A DNA stretch of 64,000 bases from Wenyingzhuangia aestuarii (GTDB lineage Bacteria > Bacteroidota > Bacteroidia > Flavobacteriales > Flavobacteriaceae), in assembly GCF_011927765.1 (NCBI RefSeq), contig NZ_JAATJG010000015.1, positions 41,618 to 105,617 on the forward strand. Direction: 5' to 3'. Of this stretch, positions 46,213 through 54,380 are shown piece after piece. How positions within the stretch are numbered: position 1 is the first letter of the stretch; every line of letters starts with the position of its first letter. The translations under genes and the position numbers were made by a program. Below the pieces are notes generated by a model, which saw nothing but the letters and a program-made list of their open reading frames with translations, was not told the DNA's origin and did not search any database.

Positions 46213-46224
46213 ATATTTAAGGTT

Positions 46225-47202
46225 TTATACAGTGTGTTCTTTGTTTATAAAATAACTCCAAACAATACTTTTTTTTGTGTAATAATTTGTTTTTTGATGT
46301 GCATCTCTTTTTTGATACATTTTAAAAAGGTTTAGGTAAAAAGAACCATGAGCTTTTAAAATACTCCAAAGATGTTTTGGTTTACCTTTAAGTAAAAACT
46401 GAACTCCAGCAACCCCATCTAATAGCATTCGCACAAAAATAACAGAAAACAATTTATTGCTTGGTAGGTTTTTAACTAAGGTAAATAATGAGTTTCTAAA
46501 GTTTAAATAAGTTTTATAAGGATTGGAGTTTTTTAAAGTTGCTCCACCAACATGATACACGGTACTAAAGGCAACATAATGAATTTTTAAACCTTTGTTT
46601 TGCGCTCTCCAACACAAATCTATTTCTTCGTAATGCGCAAAAAAATCTTCATCAAATCCATTTAGAAGTTTAAAATCTTTGTTTTTAATAAACAAACACG
46701 CTCCCGTTGCCCAAAAAACAGATGCAGAACGGTATTGATTTCTATCTTCTTCAATACTATCAAAAATCCTTCCTCGGCAATAAGCATAACCATACTTATC
46801 TATATAACCACCACCAGCTCCTGCGTATTCAAATAAGTTTTTGTTTTTGTAGTCTAGTATTTTAGGTTGAACAATACTAGCGTTTTTGTTGTTCTGGTAG
46901 TAAGAAATAATAGGATTTAACCAATTAGGAGTTACTTCAATATCTGAATTTAACAATCCTATCACATCAGCATCTACTTGTTGTAAAGCAAGATTGTAGC
47001 CTTTGGCATAACCTTCGTTTTTAGGATTTTTAAGAATAGTAACTTCAGGAAATTTTTCTTGAACATAAGCCACCGAAGTATCGCTAGAAGCATTATCTGC
47101 AACATAAATTTTAGCTTCAGAACTATAAGCAACTACAGAGGGTAAAAATTGTTCTAGCAGTTCTTTTCCGTTCCAGTTTAAAATAACAATGGCAATCTTC
47201 AT
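46225..47202 (-). CDS. Glycosyltransferase family 2
   Basis: A 325-residue GT-A fold glycosyltransferase. The start IAIVILNWNGKELLEQFLPSV, VADNASSDTS, NEGYAKGYN and the metal-binding LLNSDIEV (DxD-like) are classic for rhamnosyltransferase-like GT2 enzymes, with ATGACLFIKNKDF and FFAHYEEIDLCWRAQNKG following. It probably works in surface polysaccharide synthesis. The acceptor is unknown. It overlaps the preceding gene by four bases (ATGA), which indicates translational coupling. Confidence 0.92.
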   Translation of the reverse strand: MKIAIVILNWNGKELLEQFLPSVVAYSSEAKIYVADNASSDTSVAYVQEKFPEVTILKNPKNEGYAKGYNLALQQVDADVIGLLNSDIEVTPNWLNPIISYYQNNKNASIVQPKILDYKNKNLFEYAGAGGGYIDKYGYAYCRGRIFDSIEEDRNQYRSASVFWATGACLFIKNKDFKLLNGFDEDFFAHYEEIDLCWRAQNKGLKIHYVAFSTVYHVGGATLKNSNPYKTYLNFRNSLFTLVKNLPSNKLFSVIFVRMLLDGVAGVQFLLKGKPKHLWSILKAHGSFYLNLFKMYQKRDAHQKTNYYTKKSIVWSYFINKEHTV

Positions 47203-47648
47203 GAATGGTTGTAATTAGGGATGTCTTTTAAAAATACATATTGTTGCTTTTCAAAATCCATTTGACAAAAGTAATGCTCTAATCCGTTTGTGACAATTAA
47301 ATAGGTAGCATTTAATTTTAAATTATACCTCGCAATCTGATCAAAGGTCTTTTGGGTAATTTTAACATCCATAGCCTTGCATTCTACAATAATTTCGGGA
47401 GTTCCTAAAGTATTGTAAATTACAATATCTGTTCTTTTTTTAGTGTTGTTTAAAAGGAGTTCTCTCTCTAAAACCGTTAAAGAGGCTGGGTAATTTTTGT
47501 GATATACCAAATAGTTAGCAAAGTGTTGTCTTACCCATTCTTCTGGGGTTAACAGAATGTCTTTTTTTCTAAAAGGGTCAAAAATAAACAGCTTATTTTC
47601 TTTACTTTTGATTTTTAATTCAACATCTGGAAGATTTAATTTTTGCAT
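47199..47648 (-). CDS. Stand-alone HsdR N-terminal-like nuclease-fold protein
   Basis: A 149-residue protein resembling the N-terminal domain of type I restriction enzyme HsdR (HSDR_N_2). I use the ATG at 47648; a TTG two codons upstream is less likely. The PD-(D/E)xK-like core is visible: KRTDIVIYNTLGTPEIIVECKA, with aspartate, glutamate and lysine in the right order. No HsdM, HsdS or helicase is encoded nearby. Nuclease activity is inferred, not proven. It overlaps the glycosyltransferase start and diverges from holA. Confidence 0.82.
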   Translation of the reverse strand: MQKLNLPDVELKIKSKENKLFIFDPFRKKDILLTPEEWVRQHFANYLVYHKNYPASLTVLERELLLNNTKKRTDIVIYNTLGTPEIIVECKAMDVKITQKTFDQIARYNLKLNATYLIVTNGLEHYFCQMDFEKQQYVFLKDIPNYNHS

Positions 47649-47699
47649 GCTCAAAAATAAACAAACTTTCCTAGCAATTTAGACACAATTACAGTAAAA

Positions 47700-48704
47700 A
47701 TGGTAGAAGTAAAACAGTTGGTTACCGATATAAAAAATGGAAATATAAAACCTATTTATTTTTTAATGGGGGAAGAGCCATATTATATTGATAAAATAGC
47801 TGATTATATAGAAGATACTATTTTAACAGAAGACGAAAAAGGATTCAATCAAACCATTGTTTACGGAAGAGATGTAACCATTGATGATATTGTTGGTCAA
47901 GCAAAACAGTATCCTATGATGTCCGAAAAAACGGTTGTAATTGTTAAAGAAGCTCAAGACTTATCTCGTACTATAGAGAATTTAGCAACCTATGCAGAAA
48001 ATCCTTTAGAAAGTACTGTTTTGGTGCTTTGTTACAAGTACAAAAGTTTAGACAAGCGTAAAAAGTTAATTAAAACTATTACTAAAACAGGAGTAGTTTT
48101 AGAATCTAAAAAATTATACGATAATCAGGTTGGAGATTGGATTGCTGGAGTTTTAAAAGGAAAAAAATACCAGATAGAACCTAAAGCATCTCAAATGTTG
48201 GTAGAGTTTTTAGGAACTAATTTGAGTAAAATTAGCAATGAATTAGATAAGTTGATGTTAATTTTACCACAGCAAAGCATCATTACACCCAAACATATAG
48301 AAGAAAATATTGGAATTAGTAAAGATTACAATGTTTTTGAATTGCGAAAAGCTATTGGGAAAAAAGAAATTTTAAAGTGTAATCAAATCATCAACTATTT
48401 TTCTGAAAACCCAAAGAACAATCCATTGGTTATGACTATTTCATTAATTAACGGGTATTTTACGCAGCTGTTAATGTATCATGGTTTAAAAGACAAATCA
48501 AAAGGAAGTGTTGCTAGAGCATTGCGTGTCAATCCTTACTTTGTAGATGATTATGTTATTGCTGCTAAAAACTATCCAATGCGTAAAGTTTCTCAGGTAA
48601 TAGCTTTGTTACGAGAAGCCGATGTAAAAAGCAAAGGGGTAGGAGCAGCACACATTTCTGATGGAGATTTGTTAAAGGAATTGCTCTTTAAAATTCTACA
48701 TTAA
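47700..48704 (+). CDS. holA: DNA polymerase III subunit delta
   Basis: The clamp-loader subunit that opens the sliding clamp. 334 residues, with IKPIYFLMGEEPYYIDKIADYIE at the start, the central AAA+-like domain, and C-terminal helical domain with KAIGKKEILKCNQIINYF and LLREADVKSKGVG. This matches the divergent HolA family at normal length. It diverges from the HsdR-N-like gene. Confidence 0.92.
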   Translation: MVEVKQLVTDIKNGNIKPIYFLMGEEPYYIDKIADYIEDTILTEDEKGFNQTIVYGRDVTIDDIVGQAKQYPMMSEKTVVIVKEAQDLSRTIENLATYAENPLESTVLVLCYKYKSLDKRKKLIKTITKTGVVLESKKLYDNQVGDWIAGVLKGKKYQIEPKASQMLVEFLGTNLSKISNELDKLMLILPQQSIITPKHIEENIGISKDYNVFELRKAIGKKEILKCNQIINYFSENPKNNPLVMTISLINGYFTQLLMYHGLKDKSKGSVARALRVNPYFVDDYVIAAKNYPMRKVSQVIALLREADVKSKGVGAAHISDGDLLKELLFKILH

Positions 48705-48756
48705 AAACAGATTTGTTATCAACCTTGCTCACTATTCTAATATTTAAATAAAGTTG

Positions 48757-48764
48757 TACTTTTG
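48757..48764 (+). promoter_or_regulatory. -7 box upstream of grpE
   Basis: TACTTTTG fits TAnnTTTG, 93 bases before grpE. A clean -33 TTG at 17-23 bases is missing. This may be the housekeeping promoter, with the palindromes downstream in the leader. Confidence 0.45.
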
Positions 48765-48780
48765 CAACGCTTAAAAAAGA

Positions 48781-48822
48781 TGTCAATTTGACATTTTTAT
48801 ACAATTGGCAAATCTTTTGCCA
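48781..48822 (+). promoter_or_regulatory. Palindrome plus sigma54-like element upstream of grpE-dnaJ
   Basis: TGTCAATTTGACA (48781-48793) is a perfect palindrome of six-base arms with one central base. Twelve bases later TGGCAAATCTTTTGC (48806-48820) has GG and GC at the spacing of a -24/-12 sigma54 promoter (TGGCA, then TTGC). The same stretch extended to 48822 is also a perfect palindrome (TGGCAAA-TCT-TTTGCCA). A start site about 12 bases on would give a short leader before the ATG at 48857. Either reading suggests stress regulation. Confidence 0.5.
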
Positions 48823-48856
48823 TAGCAAGTACAAACATTATTGATAATTAGTTACC

Positions 48857-49423
48857 ATGAGTAAGAAAGAAGATATTCAACAAGAAGAAAAGGCAGTAGA
48901 AGAACAAGTAACTGCTGAGCAAGTAGAAGAGACTGTTGAAACAGCTGAAAACGAAGCAAAAGAAGAGGTAAAGGAAGAGCCATCTGCAGATGCATTAATT
49001 CAAGCAGAAAAGGATAAGTATTTGCGTTTATTTGCAGAGTTTGAGAACTACAAAAAACGTACTTCTAAAGAACGTATGGAGTTGTTTAAAACTGCTGGTA
49101 AAGATATTATCGTGTCATTATTACCTGTTGTAGACGATTTTGACAGAGGAATGGTAGAAATTGCCAAAAGTGAAGATGAAGAATTGATTAAAGGAGTTGC
49201 TTTAATTCAAGACAAGTTGGTAAAAACTTTAGAGCAAAAAGGATTAACGTTGGTAGAAGTAAACCAAGGTGATGCTTTTGATGCAGATACACAAGAAGCA
49301 ATTACACAAATACCAGCTCCAACAGAAGACTTAAAAGGAAAAGTAATTGATGTGATTGAGAAAGGATACAAATTAGGAGATACTATTATTCGTTTCCCTA
49401 AAGTAGTTATCGGTCAATCATAA
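48857..49423 (+). CDS. grpE: Nucleotide exchange factor GrpE
   Basis: GrpE releases ADP from DnaK. 188 residues: an acidic, disordered N-terminus (about 1-50, rich in glutamate), a long dimerisation helix (about 52-100, KYLRLFAEFENYKKRTSKER), and the beta-domain that contacts DnaK (from about 135, with GLTLVEVNQGDAFD and VIEKGYKLGDTIIR). It lies upstream of dnaJ with 87 bases between. dnaK itself is not in the window. Confidence 0.96.
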   Translation: MSKKEDIQQEEKAVEEQVTAEQVEETVETAENEAKEEVKEEPSADALIQAEKDKYLRLFAEFENYKKRTSKERMELFKTAGKDIIVSLLPVVDDFDRGMVEIAKSEDEELIKGVALIQDKLVKTLEQKGLTLVEVNQGDAFDADTQEAITQIPAPTEDLKGKVIDVIEKGYKLGDTIIRFPKVVIGQS

Positions 49424-49439
49424 ACAAGAATAATTAACA

Positions 49440-49505
49440 ATGTTCAATTAACAATGAACAATTAGCTATTTAGAGTTAGTTGTTCATTGCTAATTTTTAA
49501 TTGAG
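49440..49505. repeat. Inverted repeat between grpE and dnaJ
   Basis: AACAATGAACAATTAGC (49450-49466) pairs with GTTAGTTGTTCATTGCT (49475-49491) at 15 of 17 positions, with an outer CAATTA/TAATTG pair. The whole intergenic space between grpE and dnaJ is taken by this structure. No T-run follows the stem as in a strong terminator. AT-rich repeats of this kind are frequent in flavobacteria. Confidence 0.5.
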
Positions 49506-49510
49506 AAAAT

Positions 49511-50641
49511 ATGGCAAAACAAGATTTTTACGAAGTATTAGGTATCTCTAAAGGAGCAACCGCTGCAGAGATTAAGAAAGGATATCGTAAAATGGCAGTA
49601 AAATATCACCCAGATAAAAATCCAGGAGATAAAGAAGCTGAAGAAAAATTTAAACTAGCTGCAGAAGCATACGAAGTTCTTAGTGATGAGAACAAAAAAG
49701 CTAGATACGATCAATACGGACACCAAGCCTTTGAAGGAGGTCAAGGTGGTGGTAGAGGCGGATTTGGTGGTATGGATATGGATGATATCTTTAGCCAGTT
49801 TGGAGACATCTTTGGAGGCGGAGGCTTTGGAGGTTTTGGTGGCGGACAACGTGGTGGTGGACGTAGAGCTATGGTAAAGGGTACCAACATGCGTATACGT
49901 GTAAAACTAACCTTAGAAGAAATTGCCAACGGAGTTGATAAAAAAATCAAAGTTCGTAGAAAAAAGCAAGCCAAAGGAGTTACCTACTCTACTTGTACAA
50001 CTTGTAATGGGGCAGGACAAGTAATGCAAGTAACGAATACTATTTTAGGTAGAATGCAAACAGCAGCTACTTGTAATACGTGTGGAGGTGCAGGAGAATC
50101 TCTTAAAAACAAACCATCTGGAGCAGATGCACAAGGATTGGTGGTAGAAGAAGAAACAGTAACTATTAATATTCCTGCTGGAGTTACAGATGGAGTACAG
50201 TTAAAAGTTTCAGGAAAAGGAAACGAAGCTCCAGGAAATAATTCTGTAGCTGGTGATTTGTTAGTGTTGATAGAGGAAATTCCTCACGAAACATTAAAAA
50301 GAGAAGGTGTTAATTTACATTACGACCTATATGTAAGCTTCCCAGAAGCAGTTTTAGGAGTAAGTAAAGAAATAGAAACCGTTTCTGGAAAAGTTAAAAT
50401 TAAAATTGAAGCAGGTACACAGTCTGGTAAAATATTAAGATTAAAAGGAAAAGGATTACCTAGTATAGAAAGATATGGATCTGGTGATTTAATGGTACAT
50501 GTTAATATTTGGACTCCACAAGAGTTAAATAAAGATCAAGTTAAGTTCTTTCAGTCTAATTTAGAGGACGATAACTTTAAGCCAAACCCAACAAAATCAG
50601 ATAAATCATTTTTTGAAAAGGTTAAAGATATGTTTTCTTAA
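49511..50641 (+). CDS. dnaJ: Molecular chaperone DnaJ, single-zinc-centre form
   Basis: The Hsp40 co-chaperone of DnaK. 376 residues: J domain 1-70 with HPDKN (about 34-38), a glycine/phenylalanine-rich linker (about 76-115), then the zinc region and two C-terminal client-binding domains. Only two CxxCxGxG-type motifs are visible (CTTCNGAG and CNTCGGAG, about 158-195) instead of four. They align with motifs 2 and 3 of E. coli, so zinc centre I (motifs 1 and 4) is absent. I believe this is shared by flavobacterial DnaJ and is not damage. Confidence 0.94.
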   Translation: MAKQDFYEVLGISKGATAAEIKKGYRKMAVKYHPDKNPGDKEAEEKFKLAAEAYEVLSDENKKARYDQYGHQAFEGGQGGGRGGFGGMDMDDIFSQFGDIFGGGGFGGFGGGQRGGGRRAMVKGTNMRIRVKLTLEEIANGVDKKIKVRRKKQAKGVTYSTCTTCNGAGQVMQVTNTILGRMQTAATCNTCGGAGESLKNKPSGADAQGLVVEEETVTINIPAGVTDGVQLKVSGKGNEAPGNNSVAGDLLVLIEEIPHETLKREGVNLHYDLYVSFPEAVLGVSKEIETVSGKVKIKIEAGTQSGKILRLKGKGLPSIERYGSGDLMVHVNIWTPQELNKDQVKFFQSNLEDDNFKPNPTKSDKSFFEKVKDMFS

Positions 50642-50692
50642 CATTACAAATGTTAAGAAATGAAGAATAAATGAAAAAAAAAGATTTTTTAT

Positions 50693-50723
50693 TTTGTCAT
50701 AACAAACAAACTATATATCTTTG
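50693..50723 (+). promoter_or_regulatory. Consensus promoter between dnaJ and rnpB
   Basis: TTTG (50693-50696) and TATCTTTG (50716-50723) are separated by 19 bases, a near-ideal Bacteroidetes promoter. Transcription should start about 50728-50731, well before the RNase P RNA. Confidence 0.7.
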
Positions 50724-50728
50724 AACCG

Positions 50729-50800
50729 TTGTGTTATTTATAACACACTTTTTCTTTTTCATAGCAATTTTTCCCACCTGGTTTACTAGGTGGGTTTTTT
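50729..50800 (+). ncRNA. Candidate short terminated RNA or rnpB leader
   Basis: Downstream of a consensus promoter lie two hairpins: GTGTTAT/ATAACAC (about 50731-50746) and CCCACCT/AGGTGGG (50773-50779 with 50788-50794), the second followed by six T. This would give an RNA of about 70 bases. No ORF fits. Alternatively it is the 5' leader of the RNase P RNA precursor, with partial termination. I cannot assign a family. Confidence 0.4.
50773..50800 (+). terminator. Intrinsic terminator upstream of rnpB
   Basis: A seven-base GC-rich stem with an eight-base loop precedes TTTTTT. It lies about 130 bases after dnaJ and 28 bases before the RNase P RNA. Confidence 0.75.
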
Positions 50801-50827
50801 ATTTTAAAGATTAAAAGTTCATTAAAA

Positions 50828-51148
50828 AGTAGGCCATCTTATCGCTGCGTGTAAACGGAGAGGAAAGTCCGATCACCATAGAACAGCATAGCGGATAACA
50901 TCCGTCATCTTAATTTATTTTAGGAGAGGACAAGTGCAACAGAAAGCAAGTACAGTTCGGCTGTAGTGAAACCAGGTAAACTCTATGCGGTGCAATGTCA
51001 TGTATATTGGAGCCCTATTTATAGGTAAGAGTCGTTCGCTCAATTCCAAGGGGTAGACAGATAGAGATTGTTGGCAACAGCAATTCTAGATAAATGATAA
51101 GAACCTTAAACTTGTTTAAGGTACAGAACTCGGCTTATCGGCCTACTT
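50828..51148 (+). ncRNA. rnpB: RNase P RNA (bacterial type A)
   Basis: The catalytic RNA that matures tRNA 5' ends. The ends pair as AAGTAGGCC with GGCCTACTT (helix P1). Universal blocks are present: GAGAGGAAAGTCC (50858-50870), the ACAGAA stretch with CTCGGCTTATCGG before the 3' arm (from 51123), and GTGAAACCAGGTAAACTC in the middle. Length is about 320 bases. A run of nine T right after the P1 arm ends transcription. No obvious promoter lies in the 28 bases between the upstream terminator and the 5' end. Confidence 0.94.
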
Positions 51149-51400
51149 TTTTTTTAATTTCACTCTTTTTTGTTGTGAAAAATTCAACAAAAACACCTCT
51201 TAAAGTTTTATAATATTTAGAATTTACGTTTTAAACCCCACTTCCATATGGTTTTGTGTGGTAAAATATATAAGAATTCGAGAATTTGTTAAAAATCAAT
51301 CGTTTGGTTAAAACAAGTGAATACTGTTTTTAATATGGTATTGTTATTTTGTATATTGCCCAACCAAAATAGAACAATTAAATAAACTATAATAAATCGT
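51149..51400. other. Intergenic region rnpB-acnB
   Basis: An AT-rich spacer of 252 bases. It contains the T-run ending rnpB, a weak inverted repeat CCACTTCCATATGGTTTTGTG in its middle, and the acnB promoter block near its right end. No ORF or known RNA was seen. Confidence 0.5.
51327..51357 (+). promoter_or_regulatory. acnB promoter block shared with acnA
   Basis: TTTTTAATA, nine variable bases, then TATTTTGTATATT. The identical blocks with identical spacing occur at 54316-54346 before acnA. It ends 43 bases before the acnB start. A -33/-7 promoter variant with an added conserved tail, or a promoter plus operator, would explain it. Confidence 0.55.
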
Positions 51401-54178
51401 ATGAATATTTATAACGATTACATCAAGGAAATCGAAGGACGAAAAGATCAGGGATTAAACCCGTTGCCAATTGAAAGTGCTGAATTATTAAGCCAAATTA
51501 TTGAGCAAATTAAAGATTTAGATAACGAGTATAGAGAAGATTCTCTTAATTTCTTTATTTACAATGTTATACCTGGTACTACAAGTGCAGCAGGTGTAAA
51601 AGCACAATTCTTAAAAGATATTATTCTTGGTAAATCGGTAGTAAAAGAAATTACTCCTGCTTTTGCTTTTGAATTATTATCACATATGAAAGGTGGACCT
51701 TCTATTGAGGTATTGTTAGATCTTGCTTTAGGAAACGATATTTCTGTAGCTAAAGAAGCTGCTAAGGTTCTTAAAACACAAGTATATCTTTACGATGCTG
51801 ATACAAACCGTTTAGCGGAAGCTTTTAAAGGTGGAAACGAAATTGCTAAAGAACTTTTAGAGAGTTATGCACAAGCTGAATTCTTTACAAAGTTACCAGA
51901 GGTAGAAGAAGAAATAGAAATTGTTACTTACATTGCTGGTGTAGGAGATATTTCTACAGATTTATTGTCACCAGGTGCTGATGCTCACTCAAGATCAGAT
52001 CGTGAATTACACGGTCAATGTATTTTTGAGCACAACAAAGACATGCAAAAAGAACTTTCTGCTTTAAAAGAACAACACCCAGATAAGCGTGTAATGTTAG
52101 TAGCAGAAAAAGGAACTATGGGAGTTGGATCTTCTAGAATGTCAGGTGTAAACAATGTGGCATTATGGACAGGGATTCAAGCAAGCCCTTATGTTCCGTT
52201 TATTAATATTGCTCCGGTAATTGCTGGAACCAATGGTATTTCTCCAATTTTCTTAACCACTGTAGGTGTTACAGGAGGTATTGGAATTGATCTTAAAAAC
52301 TGGGTAAAGAAAACTGATGCAGAAGGAAACACAGTTCGTGATGCAGATGGAGAACCTGTTTTAGAAGAAAAATATTCAGTTGCTACAGGTACTGTTTTAA
52401 CAATCAATACTAAAGAAAAGAAATTATACAAAGACGGTGAAGCTGTCATGGATATTTCAGCCGCTTTAACTCCTCAAAAAGTTGAGTTTATTAAAGCTGG
52501 AGGTTCATATGCAATCGTATTTGGTAAAAAAATTCAAACATTTGCTGCAAAAACTTTAGGGATTGATGTACCTCTTGTTTATGCTCCATCTAAAGAAATT
52601 TCTGTAGAAGGACAAGGATTAACAGCAGTAGAAAAAATATTCAATAAAAACGCAGTAGGTAATACTCCAGGGAAAACTTTACATGCAGGTTCTGATGTTC
52701 GTGTAGAAGTAAACATTGTAGGTTCTCAAGATACTACAGGTTTAATGACTTCTCAAGAATTAGAAGCCATGGCTGCAAAAGTAATTTCTCCAATTGTTGA
52801 TGGAGGTTACCAATCAGGATGTCATACAGCTTCTGTTTGGGATGATAAGTCTAAAGCTAACATTCCAAGATTGATGAAGTTTATGAATGACTTCGGATTA
52901 ATTACAGCTCGTGATCCTAAAGGGGAATATCCTGCAATGACAGATGTTATTCACAAGGTATTAAATGATTTAACTGTAAGTGATTGGGATATTATTATTG
53001 GTGGAGATTCTCACACACGTATGTCTAAAGGTGTTGCTTTTGGAGCAGATTCTGGAACCGTTGCTTTGGCATTGGCTACAGGAGAGGCTACAATGCCAAT
53101 TCCTCAGTCTGTAAAAGTTACTTTTAAAGGACAAATGAAATCTTTTATGGATTTCCGTGATGTTGTACATGCTACACAACAACAAATGTTAAAGCAATTT
53201 GGTGGAGAAAACGTATTCCAAGGTAGAATCATAGAGGTTCACTTAGGAACATTAACTGCCGATCAAGCATTTACATTTACAGATTGGACTGCAGAAATGA
53301 AAGCAAAAGCTTCGATCTGTATTTCTGAGGATGCTACTTTAATTGAATCTTTAGAGATTGCAAAAGGTAGAATCCAAATTATGATTGACAAAGGAATGGA
53401 CAATCACTTAAATGTTTTACAAGGATTAATTGAAAAAGCAGATAAGAGAATTACTGAAATTAAATCTGGAAAAAAACCAGCTTTAAGACCTGATGCAAAC
53501 GCTAAATATCACGCAGAAGTTGTGATTGATTTAGATGAGGTTGCAGAACCAATGATTGCCGATCCAGATGTAAATAATGATGATGTTTCTAAACGTTATA
53601 CTCACGATACTATTAGACCATTATCTTACTATGGTGGAACAAAAACTGTAGACTTAGGGTTTATTGGTTCTTGTATGGTTCACAAAGGAGATATGAAAAT
53701 TTTAGCTCAAATGTTAAAAAACATCGAAGCTCAAAATGGAAAAGTTGAATTCAAAGCACCATTAGTGGTAGCTCCTCCTACTTATAATATTGTAGATGAG
53801 TTAAAGGCAGAAGGTGATTGGGATGTGTTAACAAAATACTCAGGTTTTGAGTTTGATGATAACGATCCTAAGGCAGCAGCTCGTACTAAATACGAAAACA
53901 TGTTGTATTTAGAACGTCCAGGATGTAACTTATGTATGGGTAACCAAGAAAAAGCAGAACCAGGAGATACGGTAATGGCTACTTCTACTCGTTTATTCCA
54001 AGGTAGAGTTGTAAAAGATTCAGGTGAGAAAAAAGGAGAATCATTATTATCATCTACTCCGGTAGTTGTATTGTCTACGGTTTTAGGTAGAACCCCTACA
54101 ATGGCAGAATACGAAGCTGCGGTAGAAGGTATTGTTTTAACTAAATTTACCCCTTCTTTAAAGCAGTTGATTAAATAA
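51401..54178 (+). CDS. acnB: Aconitate hydratase B
   Basis: Isomerises citrate to isocitrate in the TCA cycle; this family also acts on 2-methylisocitrate. 925 residues with the AcnB order: helical HEAT-like domain first (about 1-160), swivel domain (about 170-390), then the [4Fe-4S] catalytic domains. The cluster cysteines are in GSCMVHKGD (about 758) and CNLCMGNQ (about 841-844). DAHSRSDRELHGQC and GVGSSRMSG are also typical. It has its own promoter and terminator and is followed by acnA. Confidence 0.95.
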   Translation: MNIYNDYIKEIEGRKDQGLNPLPIESAELLSQIIEQIKDLDNEYREDSLNFFIYNVIPGTTSAAGVKAQFLKDIILGKSVVKEITPAFAFELLSHMKGGPSIEVLLDLALGNDISVAKEAAKVLKTQVYLYDADTNRLAEAFKGGNEIAKELLESYAQAEFFTKLPEVEEEIEIVTYIAGVGDISTDLLSPGADAHSRSDRELHGQCIFEHNKDMQKELSALKEQHPDKRVMLVAEKGTMGVGSSRMSGVNNVALWTGIQASPYVPFINIAPVIAGTNGISPIFLTTVGVTGGIGIDLKNWVKKTDAEGNTVRDADGEPVLEEKYSVATGTVLTINTKEKKLYKDGEAVMDISAALTPQKVEFIKAGGSYAIVFGKKIQTFAAKTLGIDVPLVYAPSKEISVEGQGLTAVEKIFNKNAVGNTPGKTLHAGSDVRVEVNIVGSQDTTGLMTSQELEAMAAKVISPIVDGGYQSGCHTASVWDDKSKANIPRLMKFMNDFGLITARDPKGEYPAMTDVIHKVLNDLTVSDWDIIIGGDSHTRMSKGVAFGADSGTVALALATGEATMPIPQSVKVTFKGQMKSFMDFRDVVHATQQQMLKQFGGENVFQGRIIEVHLGTLTADQAFTFTDWTAEMKAKASICISEDATLIESLEIAKGRIQIMIDKGMDNHLNVLQGLIEKADKRITEIKSGKKPALRPDANAKYHAEVVIDLDEVAEPMIADPDVNNDDVSKRYTHDTIRPLSYYGGTKTVDLGFIGSCMVHKGDMKILAQMLKNIEAQNGKVEFKAPLVVAPPTYNIVDELKAEGDWDVLTKYSGFEFDDNDPKAAARTKYENMLYLERPGCNLCMGNQEKAEPGDTVMATSTRLFQGRVVKDSGEKKGESLLSSTPVVVLSTVLGRTPTMAEYEAAVEGIVLTKFTPSLKQLIK

Positions 54179-54204
54179 GTATCTATTTCTTAGTTATATA
54201 TTTT

Positions 54205-54238
54205 AAAGCCCGAGTCTGAGACTCGGGCTTTTTTTTGT
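54205..54238 (+). terminator. Intrinsic terminator of acnB
   Basis: AAGCCCGAGT and ACTCGGGCTT form a perfect ten-base stem with a five-base loop, followed by eight T. It separates acnB from acnA. Confidence 0.9.
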
Positions 54239-54315
54239 TATCATGTTTGAGAAATTTCTTACTAAATAATTACGGTCTTTTTGTTGATTTTAAACAATTT
54301 AAGGTGAGAAAATCA

Positions 54316-54346
54316 TTTTTAATAAGCAGTCTATATTTTGTATATT
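54316..54346 (+). promoter_or_regulatory. acnA promoter block shared with acnB
   Basis: TTTTTAATA, nine bases, TATTTTGTATATT, matching the block at 51327-51357 exactly outside the nine-base gap. It ends 34 bases before the start of this aconitase gene. Confidence 0.55.
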
Positions 54347-54380
54347 TACTAGGAAAGCAAACAATAAAAAAATAAATCTT

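Noticed and set aside
49424..49510. Terminator between grpE and dnaJ
   Set aside because: The inverted repeat is strong, but it lacks a following uninterrupted T-run and splitting these two genes would be unusual; kept only as a repeat.
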